Source: Ascaris suum (lineage: Eukaryota > Nematoda > Chromadorea > Rhabditida > Ascarididae). Taken from it: a DNA stretch of 64,000 bases. Below the pieces are notes generated by a model that was not told the DNA's origin, did not search any database, and worked only from the letters and a program-made list of their open reading frames with translations. The stretch lies in the NCBI GenBank assembly GCA_013433145.1, contig CM024172.1:3791213-3855212 (forward strand). The letters run 5' to 3'. Shown here one piece after another: positions 38,501-64,000 of the stretch (within the stretch, counting starts at the first letter, position 1; each line of letters begins with the position of its first letter). The position numbers were made by a program, and so were the translations under genes.

Positions 38501-41500
38501 TTACAGCGAACGCGATGCTATAATTCACACTTCGCCGACATTCAATCTCTTTTGCAAGATTGATTCCAGAACAAGTAACAACTCGCTTTATGAAAAAAAT
38601 AACAGCACACAAGGCATAATATTTGAGAAACCATCAAGAAACCATGTGCAAACCATCAAGGAAAAAGGAAAACTGATGACATCGAGCGTGTTGCAAGTGG
38701 AACTGCGTAGCCGTAGTAATGTGGGTGTGGATGCGCCAGCTTACTTCGCCTTTCCGACAGTAACATAATGAGGGCAATAGCCAAAAGTTTTCATCGTCTT
38801 TATGCACTCATTCTTTTATTTTATAAATATGTCATTCCTTATAAGCTTCTCTTGAAATTTACCATCGTACGAAATAAACTACGACTCAATGAACGTTAAA
38901 TTTTGTTGCAATTTCGTCCGAATAAATTTCGATGGAATTTTGTTTCAGTGGTGATGACGCCCTCAAGTAGGACAAAAAACTCACCGTGCGATGGCGTTAT
39001 GATCACGAAGAGTGAGTGGTACAAGAAAAAACATGGTCCCAAGAATAAAGTAAGAATGAAATTAGGGAGCTTTAATTGAGTTCTTGAGGCGTATGATGCT
39101 CCTCCGCCTGAGGGACCCAGCACGCAGTAAGAGCGCGATGTAATATAAATTTCCGATGCTGTGAGGTCGAAGATTTTGAAAAAAAAGTCAAATATTCAGA
39201 AAATGCCACTGCATCTGTGAGTAAAAGGTAAACTTTCACATCGTCGCATGTTCTGTTCTCATTTATAATTCAAACGGCTCTTCAAACCACATATCACATC
39301 AACTCTCCTTGGTGGAAAGTTGATCAAGAGAGGCTGCAATGAAGAACGGGTCTATCGAAGGAATGACTTATTGTACTACTGTCCCGAATGGACAAGTATT
39401 GGTCGGGGAGAGTTTGAATTCTTGTCAACGTGGATTCCACATAACGTAGAAGTTCCGCTACTCGGTTTACCGTCATTCCCAAAGCATTTCATGTCTTTTA
39501 ATGGGTTTTGCGACATTTTTTAAACTCATTGACTTTGAGCGTAAAATTAAGGACGATGGGGTGAGGGGAGGGGGGGAGTAGGGGGAGATTATTCATCGAA
39601 GCCAATCATGTTGAATATAACGCATATCATTAGTAGGGAGCTATATTTTTAAAAAAAACAGACAGATCTTTAATTGCGAGTTTAATATTATCCCACTTTC
39701 CCATACATGCAATTCTGATGTAATGTTTTCCACGTGATCAAATGAAATCAATTAGCATTCCCTAGCATCATCTACCGAAGCGTCAATAAATAAGCAAAAG
39801 GAGCTTTATCGGACATTGATCGCTCGTAGCTAGCTCACTGAAACCTTATTCGCTTCCGGCATCAAGCATTACTCGTGTGTTGCTTCATGTGCATTTCGTG
39901 CAATTGTACAGTCACAACTCGTAAGCTTTCAATGGAATATAGCATTCATTATTTTCGAAATTCAAAATTGTTGCGACGAATATAATAAAGCAGAATTTAG
40001 AGGACTGTAACTGAAGCATTCACTGAGGAATATGACTTTTATTCAATATAACTGCAATGCTATAGGAACTTTCGCTAATATGAAAATAACAAAAGTCACG
40101 TGAAACATGAAATTTGGAAACCACTAAAGAAGCTAGTAGATAATACGCTCAGTCTGAAAGTAATTTGAGGGAAAACCGCAAGTTACCTGATGGTCGACTA
40201 TGCGGATCCAACTGTGATTTTTGCAGTTATGAACGATGATCTAAATATTCAGTGTGGCTACGGCAGTTAAGTTGAGGAATTTGAATTAAAAAGCTGTATG
40301 CAGACGAATAGTTCATTGCACAATGGACTCTCGGCAAGTAGCCAAGCGATCAAGGTTGCCGACAGATAGAGTCATGAGCTTTAATTGATAAAAGGAAAAC
40401 TGTTCAAGTTTAAATAGCGCACCATCACCATGCATAAAGCAAACAAAACCTACATGCAAACGACTCTATATCATATGAATGTGTGGAATTATATGAATAC
40501 CAATTAAAACTGTGGTACTCGAGGGAACATCAAGCACAAACACTTCGCAATCAATTCTCAAGAAATGGAACAACCGCATAGGCAAACAAGGAGAACCATA
40601 ACTGACTAAGAGGTCACTAGCATCATCACGCATCGAGAGCCCTTAGTGATCTGCGAAGGGCATTGTCATCGGCCTGAAACATTGACCTACGAGCGATTCG
40701 AAAATAGCAATGAAAAAACTTCAACAAATTTACTTTGAAGTGTTTTTATAGAAAAACAAAGCAGAAGTGTGTTTAAAACTTCCGATGATTGTTGTGAGCA
40801 CAAATTTGAGGTACGAACAGCTCAATGTGACAAAAATGACAACTTCTGACGCAAAAGATCATCTCATTAGAGCTGCTTCAGCAAAATATGCGAATAGAGG
40901 AAGGAAGTTTCCACAAAAACGGTTTCCAAGTTGGAGCAAGAACGAGCTTGGACTCAAGTTTAGAGTCAGAACGGTCTCAAACAAGGCTTCTGCCTAAATT
41001 TAGTGAATAAGATTTTCGGTCTTCTCTCAACAGCCGCAGCCGTCTCATTTACCTCCATCATAAATACACTTATAATGTGTAAATTATTCTGAAAACTCAT
41101 GTTTTTTCCGGCTACCCCCTTTACGGTCGTGTGAAGAATCGTGTCGCTGAAGCTATTGTGAGTGTTTTCGCAATTAATCCATTGCTTTAGCCACTAACAA
41201 CTGATGCAGCGTGCATTCATATTTTAACTGAGATCAGATCGCTCATATGAATATCATAAGAAAGGCATCTTTTTTTACCGTACAACACGCGCACAATGAA
41301 ACTCCTACGAAAGCGCAAAGAAATCTTTACACACATCAACTGCCTACAACTTCTTTTAATGTTGACGAATCTATTTAAATGTTGCTGTAGGATATCATCT
41401 CCACCATCTACTACACTCAACAAATTTTCGTAGCTCTAACTGAAGAGGCTGTTAAGTCGAAGCTGCTAGAGAAAGAGGTCAATGAATGCATGAGAACGGA

Positions 41501-42030
41501 AACACCGACAGATGCAGAGACTTGCAAATGCATAGTTGCAAAAGCGAATAATAGTTACAAAGGATACCTAAAAAAGTTGACATGATGAGCGCTTTTCAAA
41601 ACTCCCTCAGTCCGCGCAAACAATCTTTTAAATTGCTGGCGGAGACAAAAGCTAAAGAACAATGAACAAAATGTGCGCGATAGTGCACTTTTACTCCAAC
41701 CAGAGCGATCAAATCTACCACGAGGTTTGCCTGAAGCTGATCGATTGCAAGATATCCGGCCATGTGCAAATTTATGCTAATCACAGGTATCTTTCGGTGC
41801 CATTTGGCGATATTCGTAAATTTGGTTGCTAGCATGAAACCATTCGTGGTGTGGGTTGTGCCCCCTGAATGCCAAGCTTCAGTGAACCGCGAATGTAAGA
41901 CTTATGCCAAGCATACGCATCTATGCGCACAACTGCGACATCATCACAATACTCTTTGCAGATGAAATTACTGCAATCGCGCCTGAGTAGTGCTTGAAAA
42001 ATGGGAACTTGAGTTCGAACAACATCCACC
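38501..42030. other. Intergenic stretch upstream of the Bicaudal-C gene
   Basis: No exon chain was found. The left edge is presumably the promoter and 5' untranslated region of the minus-strand Bicaudal-C gene. A G-rich tract at 39558-39585 is listed separately. Confidence 0.5.
39558..39585 (+). other. Potential G-quadruplex tract
   Basis: Four G runs (4, 4, 7 and 5 G) lie within 28 bases with loops of three, one and four bases, which meets the usual four-run quadruplex pattern. It lies about 1.06 kb upstream of the Bicaudal-C start codon, with the G-rich strand opposite to the coding strand of that gene. Whether it folds or acts in regulation is unknown. Confidence 0.6.
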
Positions 42031-42039
42031 CTAATTATT

Positions 42040-43800
42040 TCTTTATTTCACTCGAACATTCTGAACTGGAAAAAGATATAGAACCGCATGAGCACACGAA
42101 AAGCAAAAATAAGCGAAACTTTCGCAAAGCTGCAATTTAGGCCGTTGCGTGAGCGCAGCAGTAGTGTGTAGATTGAAATGTTTGAAAGCTGAAGGACTGG
42201 ACGCGTTATCGATATCTGAAGGAAGCAGTTTCCACACTTCAACAATTCGAAATTGAAAACCACGGAGAACATTGTTTGTACTATAATATCTTCTGGCGGA
42301 CTGAAACTGAAGCGCACATCGAATACGTCCACGGGGAATCAAAAATTTCTAATAGCAAAATTTGACTTTTATAGTAGAAGAGTGTATGAAATTTCGCGAT
42401 AGAAAATTAAGTCAAAATTGAGCATGCAATATTCCATTGATTCCAAGTTAAAGAATTTCAGCCCGCTATTGCAATTAAGCTGGTATGGAACACGCTATGC
42501 TGGTGAAGTGCTTTGCATCTCGTGCAACCTGATAACAGAAAGAAATAAATTCGAAGAGTATGCAAGATCGCACTTATCCAAATTGGGCCGGTAGCAGGCG
42601 ATAAAGACATTTCAAGAGTACATCTGTACTTTAGAACCCGAAGAATACAGTTCACTATTTTCGAGCACGACCATCATCTACAGCAGAAAGCCGGAGAAAA
42701 CATTCATGTTGAATGTTGATATAAGACATACGAAATCTTTCATGAAAAGCATTCAACTGACATAGCCTCGAGCAGTTGGCTTACTCATCTTGGTCCTTCC
42801 GTAGAATATAGAGATCGCGGGCAAGATCGCACTACGGACGCTAAACTTTTAGATCGTCAGCAAAGAATTTAGTACGGCTCGAAATGTTATTAGAAACATC
42901 GTTAATGTATATGAGGAGCAAAACAGGACTTATGGCACTTTCTTGTGGAACAACATCAATAGGAACTGAGGAGAACTTCGTCCCCATTACAATGCTCTGA
43001 CCCACTTTAAAAACGAGCCGATGGCACCACATTTGTCCAATGTCAAGCGCACCTTGTCGTGACAGACCACACTAGCTTTAGCGTATCAATATGCGTAATT
43101 TTATTCCGAATCTCATATTCAACGAGATCATCCAGCTCCCTAAGCGCGAAATAAGTTGCGACTTTGTGGACCGATTAGGGACGAAGCTAAGCCGGGCAGG
43201 GTTCAGAAGACTGTTTTACCTAAAATGGTCCCTTAATATATCTTTGGCGATTATTTCGAAACATAAACGGGAGTTTAGACTAATCGGCGATAGGTTCCTA
43301 GTAATGTGGCGGTTAGTTCCTTCAGTAAAGGTGAAACGAAGGCACACTTCTAAGCAGGAAAGATGTGAACATAAGAGGTAGCGTAGAAAAGTTATCCTGA
43401 GTAGATAAGATATTGCTTTTGCGTTGGGGTTTTTTTTTCGTTTAGTGTAACTTAAACCTCGTCAGTGACTTCACGAATAGCCTTCAGAACTGATTTCAGT
43501 TCTTAAATATCAACAATATTCAAATGCCATCGCACAGGAAAAATTCATAGCACACTGTTGTCTCCCATAGTTGAGAAATACCCTCTGAAGGTGTCGTATC
43601 ACAGCTGATTATCTGTGACCGCGGAGTTCTCACAATAATATTTTAAGGCGCATACCTGGTCGTACTCCCTCCGTTTACTCTTAACATATTTGTAAAATGG
43701 TTTATCATTTCTACCACATATCACACGTTTCTCACGATTTCTAGCAACTTTTACTCAGTGGAAGCTCAGATGATTGAAAAAAGCATCTAGTCCACCGGGT
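42040..43800 (-). mobile_element. Decayed LINE (CR1/jockey-like) reverse transcriptase fragment B
   Basis: Reading down the minus strand: a pre-RT block KPFYKYVKSKRREYD (about 43.7 kb) with VTDNQ and YFSTMGDNSV; RNLSPISLNSRLCFEIIAKD (about 43.25 kb, from NYRPISLTSV); LSFVPNRSTKSQLI (about 43.17 kb); VPQESAISPVLLLIYINDVS (about 42.92 kb, from VPQGSVLSPLLF.IYINDL); and FADDLKV, with the catalytic FADD at 42853-42864. The C-terminal block FRIVEVWKLLPSDIDNA..SAFKHF (about 42.2 kb) matches the usual end of CR1-like ORF2. Several frameshifts and stops show it is inactive. It is better preserved than fragment A and keeps the catalytic aspartates. The endonuclease part was not found to the right. Confidence 0.85.
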
Positions 43801-44136
43801 TTATGAGATCGAAGCCTTAAGAAATATCAACTGATGTTGTAGTAGCACAGTGGACAGTGAGTGACACTCTGTATCACGTAGTTATAAAAATTGTTCACAG
43901 CTATGGCCAACGAAAGGTGCAGTGGAATTCAAAATCGCATTGCACATCAACTGATGCGGTGGAACTGAAGGAAAAAAGCGAAATATCATGGTTTAATCGA
44001 TCACAATGCAACCTCCGGTTGCTGAGGTTGCAATATTCTGTTTTCATAGCATGAGTTAAACACTGCTACCGGCGTAAGCGAAGTAACATGCAAGCAGCAG
44101 TACGTGATAAATTTTGCACAAACTTTTCTTTTGCAG

Positions 44137-44312
44137 ATGGAGTTGGTGCATTCAGGCAAAGCGATCATCTCTACGAAGTTGAGTGCCACGGAGAAATGTG
44201 CATCTACAGAAACCGGTTCGCTGTGAATGGAAGGAGAAGAGACGGCACTGAAATTGGATCCTATATGGAGACAAAATTGCGCAATTTGTGGAACTCTTGC
44301 AAAGAAAAGTGA
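44137..44312 (+). CDS. Candidate terminal exon of an unidentified plus-strand gene
   Basis: After a TTTTGCAG acceptor, 58 codons run to a TGA at 44312 (phase 1 entry). The peptide includes HLYEVECHGEMCIYRNRFAV and NGRRRDGTEIGS, with two cysteines seven residues apart and a mixed, non-repetitive composition unlike chance frames in this AT-rich DNA. A third cysteine lies near the end. I do not recognise the family; a small cysteine-containing secreted protein is possible. Upstream exons were not found, and the decayed LINE lies immediately to the left, so the gene may be broken or the exon spurious. Confidence 0.35.
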
Positions 44313-44745
44313 CATCTCGTGGGAATCGGCTCTTGACGTCGCCAGGTCAAAACTCATAATAAAGCAGTTTTACTGAAGGAGTCATCGTGGATTAATGGGA
44401 ATAGAGAACGCTTTAATGTCCACCACTCATGGGAATGGTGTGATTAATACTGTACGATGCTAGCGCACTGAGGATGGAAGTAGAACTTAGTAAGCAATGC
44501 GCTCGTTCGAAAATACCCGCATTGCTTGCTTTTGAAAGTTTGATGAACCTTTATTGATTTATGAGTGGTATCATCCCACATCAAATAATTCTGAATGAAC
44601 GGCTTGTATTAATACTGGCAGTAATGATAGTGATAAGATAAGAATGGCAGGATTGACAGCAGCGGCAACAATAGTGGTGGTGGTAGTCAGCGATAATAAC
44701 AGCCCTTTTAATCAGAACGACAATGTGGGCCAAATTAAAATAATA

Positions 44746-49780
<5,035 letters not shown>

Positions 49781-49786
49781 AATATA

Positions 49787-57881
<8,095 letters not shown>

Positions 57882-57889
57882 TGCATCTG

Positions 57890-59580
57890 CCTTTCAGCTG
57901 AATTCCTTTTATAAGTTGGTCTGTCTCAAGTGAGGCGAGGTTAATTTATGCACGAATGTGTTTAAATAACAAATACTGCAGGCAGCATCCTATTTCGCCC
58001 TCCATTTGTCGGTTTATGTAAGAGTAGGAAAAAAACAGTTTTGTGCAGCAATAGGAGAAGCAATAGGAGAAGCGTTAAAAATGAACAGTTTGTTTGCACT
58101 TACATAGCAAAATTGAAACTGTGGACAGATGAGTTGTATATTGGCTCTAGTCCAATCATGCTAACTAATGAAAAGGCAATAAGATGGTCGCTAACACTAG
58201 GCATCATTACTTACATGAGAGAGAGAGAGAGAGTGAGCAGTTTGAGTATTTATTATTGGAGACAAACATGTCAGAAGTGGAAAAAGGCCATTTGAATGTT
58301 TTGATCGGACAGTTCGGTGCATGTTGATGTGAATAAATTTATGTGCAGGGTTGGGAGATGTTGGTGTAAACTAGCTGGATCATTCACCTTACACTGCGAC
58401 CGCCTTAAAGAATTTCGCAGTTCTTTCGTTGAAAGATCTCAAAGTTCTTCAAAAACTAGAAACTATTTTTAATTGTAGACAAAAAAATAAATGTGTATTT
58501 TTCTCGAGAAAATCGCGCAAAGAGTCGATCTCTAAAATTAGCTTTTCCTCGAACTCTCTTTTCTGACATTAGGCAACCGATACTTGCTTGCATTAGCATG
58601 CACGGAGCAAAAGGTACGCTTTATTTACGCAACAACAACAAAAACAGCGTGCCTGGAAAGCCTGTAGATATGGTTGTTATAAATAAGGAGAGCACAGCAC
58701 TAAGTCCGATTGTCTATCAATAGAATTCGAGCTTATTGCAACAACTGTACGCGACGGATGGTAAATACTGACGCAATAAGAGATACGATGCAGCTGTCAG
58801 TAAGGTCCACCTTCAATAAGTTAGTAATTTCTCCCAGTGAAAAAGAAATAAAGCAGCACCATGAACATATTAAAGGAAAAATCATCAGTGCGCATAATTG
58901 CTAATCAATACGCACTGTGGTGCCTCTCGTCGATTTGCCTGCAATCTTATCACAAAAGGTTAAGGCAATCAAACAGCCTACCACCGATTAGAGCACATTT
59001 CCAATTGCTCTTTTAGCATTCCCTGATGATGTAAATATCATCAGCCTTCTCAACACAAACGATTCAGCAGGCCTTACACATCACTGATGGTGGCTCTTCA
59101 GTCTTTACACATCGACCATAAACCACGTTAATCCCACTTTTGGCGCATATAACTGCTCACTAACATAGGACGGCCGTTTCTAATCTCAGCTTAATGAATG
59201 CGGAATCATGTGATAATAGTCATACATCCCCTGTGCATGATGACTTTCTGATGCTAATATCGTTTGAAATGCACTAAAAGCCATCGAAAAGGAACGCTGA
59301 AACGAACTCTAAAGAAAAAACCGAAAAAAATCTCACTACACTTGCGACATAAAGTTTTTCCCAGAACTTCCCAACAGAAGCTCTGTAGAGAGAATTTTTT
59401 TAAGAACTTATGAAAAAGTTTGGAATGGACAGTAGTCGACAACTTCTGTGCATGCATTTACTGTAACGACGCGATCGTTCTATCGATGTATCCCATGAAC
59501 GCAGAGATAAACATTAAAACTCCACCAACGCTTGCAGTGATAATAGGCTTTCCTGAGGTCAAAATGTGAATGCGTTTCGG
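57890..59580. other. Intergenic stretch upstream of the membrane glycoprotein gene
   Basis: No supported gene. It presumably includes the promoter of the minus-strand glycoprotein gene at its left edge. Small features are a tandem copy of GCAATAGGAGAA near 58050-58076 and a short GA repeat near 58217. Confidence 0.45.
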
Positions 59581-59584
59581 GGGG

Positions 59585-61380
<1,796 letters not shown>

Positions 61381-61389
61381 ACTGCTAAC

Positions 61390-61540
61390 CTGATATCTCT
61401 CTGGCATTTGAGGATAATAATAACAATATTGAAGCAATTATAGTTTCTCAGATAACGAGCACTTCTAGCCGCCATTCTTGTATATCTCTGATCAATGAAC
61501 CTCATCAATAGAGCGGCAAGAGTAGGAATCACAAAGAGAA
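61390..61540 (-). CDS. Candidate internal exon encoding a membrane segment
   Basis: A TTTTTGCAG acceptor, 151 open bases and a GTTAGC donor (in phase 1, out phase 2). The peptide starts VLFVIPTLAALLMRFIDQRY, continues with TRMAARSARYLRNY, then has a second hydrophobic stretch ending IVIIIL. One membrane helix followed by a basic stretch is clear. I do not recognise the family and found no neighbouring exons with matching phases. Confidence 0.3.
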
Positions 61541-63779
61541 CTGCAAAAATGTGGTTGTCGAAAACGCGCTTAACAAGCAAGAGGAAGACACGAAAGAAAA
61601 TACTTGTTTAATCGGCACAGCTTCATTGTGTTGCTTTTTGAACACTCGCAGAGAATACAGCTGAGTCTGTCGTAAACGACGGAGAAGAACATAGAAATTT
61701 TGATACTTGAAGTTTCTTTCGAAATACGAACAATTAAAGGTGGTGTATTGCGAATGCACAGATCGCAATCCGTAGTAATTTTCGGATCCCTTTACAAAAT
61801 TCTTCGCACCTTGATTTGTTGGTGTGTAGAATGTTCAGGAATTAGCTACCCAATTTGGTACCACATGATCAACTGGTCGAGAGCAGCGATGTACCATTCA
61901 GCAGGTGTATGGAACCCGATCCGTAACGGCTTACCAACTTTGGTAATTCTGGATGATGCACATGTATATGCAGGGACAGAGGCGAAATTATGTCTGAACT
62001 ATGAGCAAAAAATAAGTTGAAACAAAGACACAGTAGAATGCTGCGAATTCTCCAAAAATGATTCACACTATGAGAATTAAGGGAAGATATTTGAGCACGT
62101 TTGCTGCCTAGGTAATAGTGAGGTGGACAACCTATCAATTAAACCAAAGACAAACAAGTTGCTACTAGGCATGACATTAGGCCGTTAATATACAATCATT
62201 TGATTTGGGGATGATTTAATTATATGAAAAATGATTCGCTGTATGCTTTTTTTTTCAATTGATGCCGCACGGCCTAAAAAGCAATAGACGAATATGGAGT
62301 CCTCTGTATTCGACCGCTGTTTTGCATAGACTCGGACTCGACTATCAGATGAATTGCACATTTGCGCATCACTGTAATTTATGGAGGCGCCTTTAACTAA
62401 TCTACAGAAGTTAGCGTGGTGAGTTGTGGGAAAACAGAAAGCCAATGGTTCTCGGGATTCTCGAAGGAAATTCTTGTTCGTATGAAACGTTTTCTAGTGA
62501 AGCTGCCTAGGGGTGTTCACGAAATTTGTATGTATGCAACTTTTCTTGCATCTTCTTCTTTTCGTGCAAATCTGCTCAACCGCTCCGAAAATCTATTAAG
62601 CAACAGCATTCTGCTTTACTTTTTGTTCGTTAGATGCCTTATGACGCATCATAATTTCATAGATTATCATGCCTTTCAGGTTTCGTGTTTCATTGTTGCC
62701 GATACTTATCTTTTTACCTAGCTGCTCATAACGTCGTATTTTCCACATTTAAGGAGAGGGACTGAGAAGTGGCGAATCAGAGAATTGGTTATACTAATAA
62801 AATATGTGGAAATGACTAAAGAGAGAGATAAACGTTCCCAAAAACGCCGCTTAGAAATATTGGCTTCTCTATTGAATGTCGGTGCTAGTGACGTTCCAAA
62901 GAAAGTAAACCACCCATAATGGCTCTCTTTCTTTCGGTCCTATTGCTTTCTGCTTTCATTTTAAATTTCTATTTGTAGGGCATATCATTGCAAGCTATGG
63001 CAGTTGATGCATCGAATTCAAAAGAACTCAGTCAATTTCAACCATGTTGCACATATCGAGGTTTACTATTCATAAAAGAAAAAAAGGTCTTAACCTGTTT
63101 CGTATCCTCAGCACCAAAAATTCATGCTTTCTGGTTGCCATAAAAAAACCTTCAGAATTTTCAACCTTCTTTTGTATAGATCTCTATCAGCTCATCGGCG
63201 CGTTCGTTGCTTCGATTGCAGTGAGCAGTTAATTTTCACCCCCAGATGTTTTCGCGATTCTGTTCCAAGCAACGCAGCACTCTCAACAGCGCATATCGTA
63301 AAAAAAAGAACGCATCGAACTCACTCAGCGTGAAAGCACATGATATGAGCATTGTCCGAGTGAACTGAATTTGTTTCACATGAAATGTTTTCATCTTTGC
63401 ACTAGTTGTCGATATATTTCGTGAGCGATTTTTCTGCAATCAAATATTTGACGTCCTTGGTCGGCTCTTCCGTACGGACAAACACAGTTACTGTCAACCC
63501 CTTCTATTGATATTAAAACACACTAGACTTGAAAAGATTCCAGCATTTTCAGAACATACGAAAATAAACTAAGAAATAAGGAAGAGGGCAACAGGTCCTT
63601 AAAGCTTTTTTGCTTTTTTCTTCGCAAAAAGAAGTGGAGAGGACTTCGAAAAGAAGCGAAGCGATATTGGTTTCTGCACTGCCCTTAGTCAATTAACCAG
63701 TTTTGCGATTGACGATCAAATAAATACTACAGTATACATGTATCTAACTGATCCATGCGCTTGCACAAATCTTTTGCAG
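61541..63779. other. Stretch without a supported gene
   Basis: Short frames on both strands only (largest about 106 codons at 61700-62020), with no recognisable motif. Confidence 0.4.
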
Positions 63780-64000
63780 TGGATTTATTCTTTCACCGCT
63801 TCACCGACCTTTGCCAATTCTTTAAGCACTATGTTCAAGCATTACCAACTATCAGCGATATCAGATACTTCAAACAGTCAATTGGAGCAGCTTACTCAAA
63901 ATTGATTTTCTATAGATCCGGCTTTTCATCTGCACAGCAATGTGAACAACTCACATTAACACCTTGGTGCACGAGGACGATAACGAGTAACATTATGCCA
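63780..64000 (+). CDS. Candidate exon running off the right edge of the window
   Basis: A CTTTTGCAG acceptor is followed by an open frame to the last base. The frame is open from ATG 63755, 82 codons in all. The peptide includes LFFHRFTDLCQFFKHYVQAL and YSKLIFYRSGFSS, with mixed composition that looks coding. No family is recognised. It would be the first visible part of a plus-strand gene continuing beyond the window. Confidence 0.3.

Overview
The window is animal nuclear DNA, most likely from a clade V (strongylid or hookworm-like) nematode. It is AT-rich. Genes are split into short exons (45-390 bases) with T-rich, TTTCAG-like acceptors and introns from about 100 bases to about 3 kb. Decayed non-LTR retrotransposons and long microsatellites lie between and inside the genes. 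There is no bacterial-style operon, CRISPR array, or rRNA or tRNA gene that I can support. The species call is inference; exon-intron reading and protein family recognition are the evidence.

Three genes were reconstructed by chaining exons whose splice phases all agree. (1) Plus strand, about 10.7-17.35 kb: a sphingomyelin-synthase-family enzyme in eight exons, with the conserved SGHT and GHYSID catalytic motifs. (2) Minus strand, 38.5 down to 25.3 kb: a Bicaudal-C (BICC1/bcc-1) orthologue in 18 exons, about 767 residues, with a KH-repeat N-terminal half and a C-terminal SAM domain. (3) Minus strand, 57.9 down to 49.8 kb: a single-pass type II membrane glycoprotein of about 528 residues in eight exons, from no family I recognise.

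Weaker coding pieces are a minus-strand coiled-coil first exon (22.6-22.8 kb), two minus-strand exons with claudin-like layout (20.1-20.6 kb), a membrane-segment exon (61.4-61.5 kb), a plus-strand terminal exon (44.1-44.3 kb) and an exon running off the right end (63.8-64.0 kb).

Repeats: two decayed LINE reverse transcriptase copies, both reading on the minus strand (21.1-22.0 and 42.0-43.8 kb); a perfect AAT microsatellite of about 1,069 bases (44.7-45.8 kb); two TA arrays (53.7 and 59.6 kb) that each lie near a copy of the same 20-base motif; and a GC-rich inverted-repeat element (22.8-23.25 kb). The first 10.6 kb, 17.4-20.1 kb, 38.5-42 kb, 46-49.7 kb and most of 57.9-63.7 kb show no convincing gene.

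The genes do not form a pathway. One is a lipid enzyme of Golgi or plasma membrane, one a cytoplasmic translational regulator of RNA, and one a surface protein; they appear to be ordinary chromosomal neighbours.
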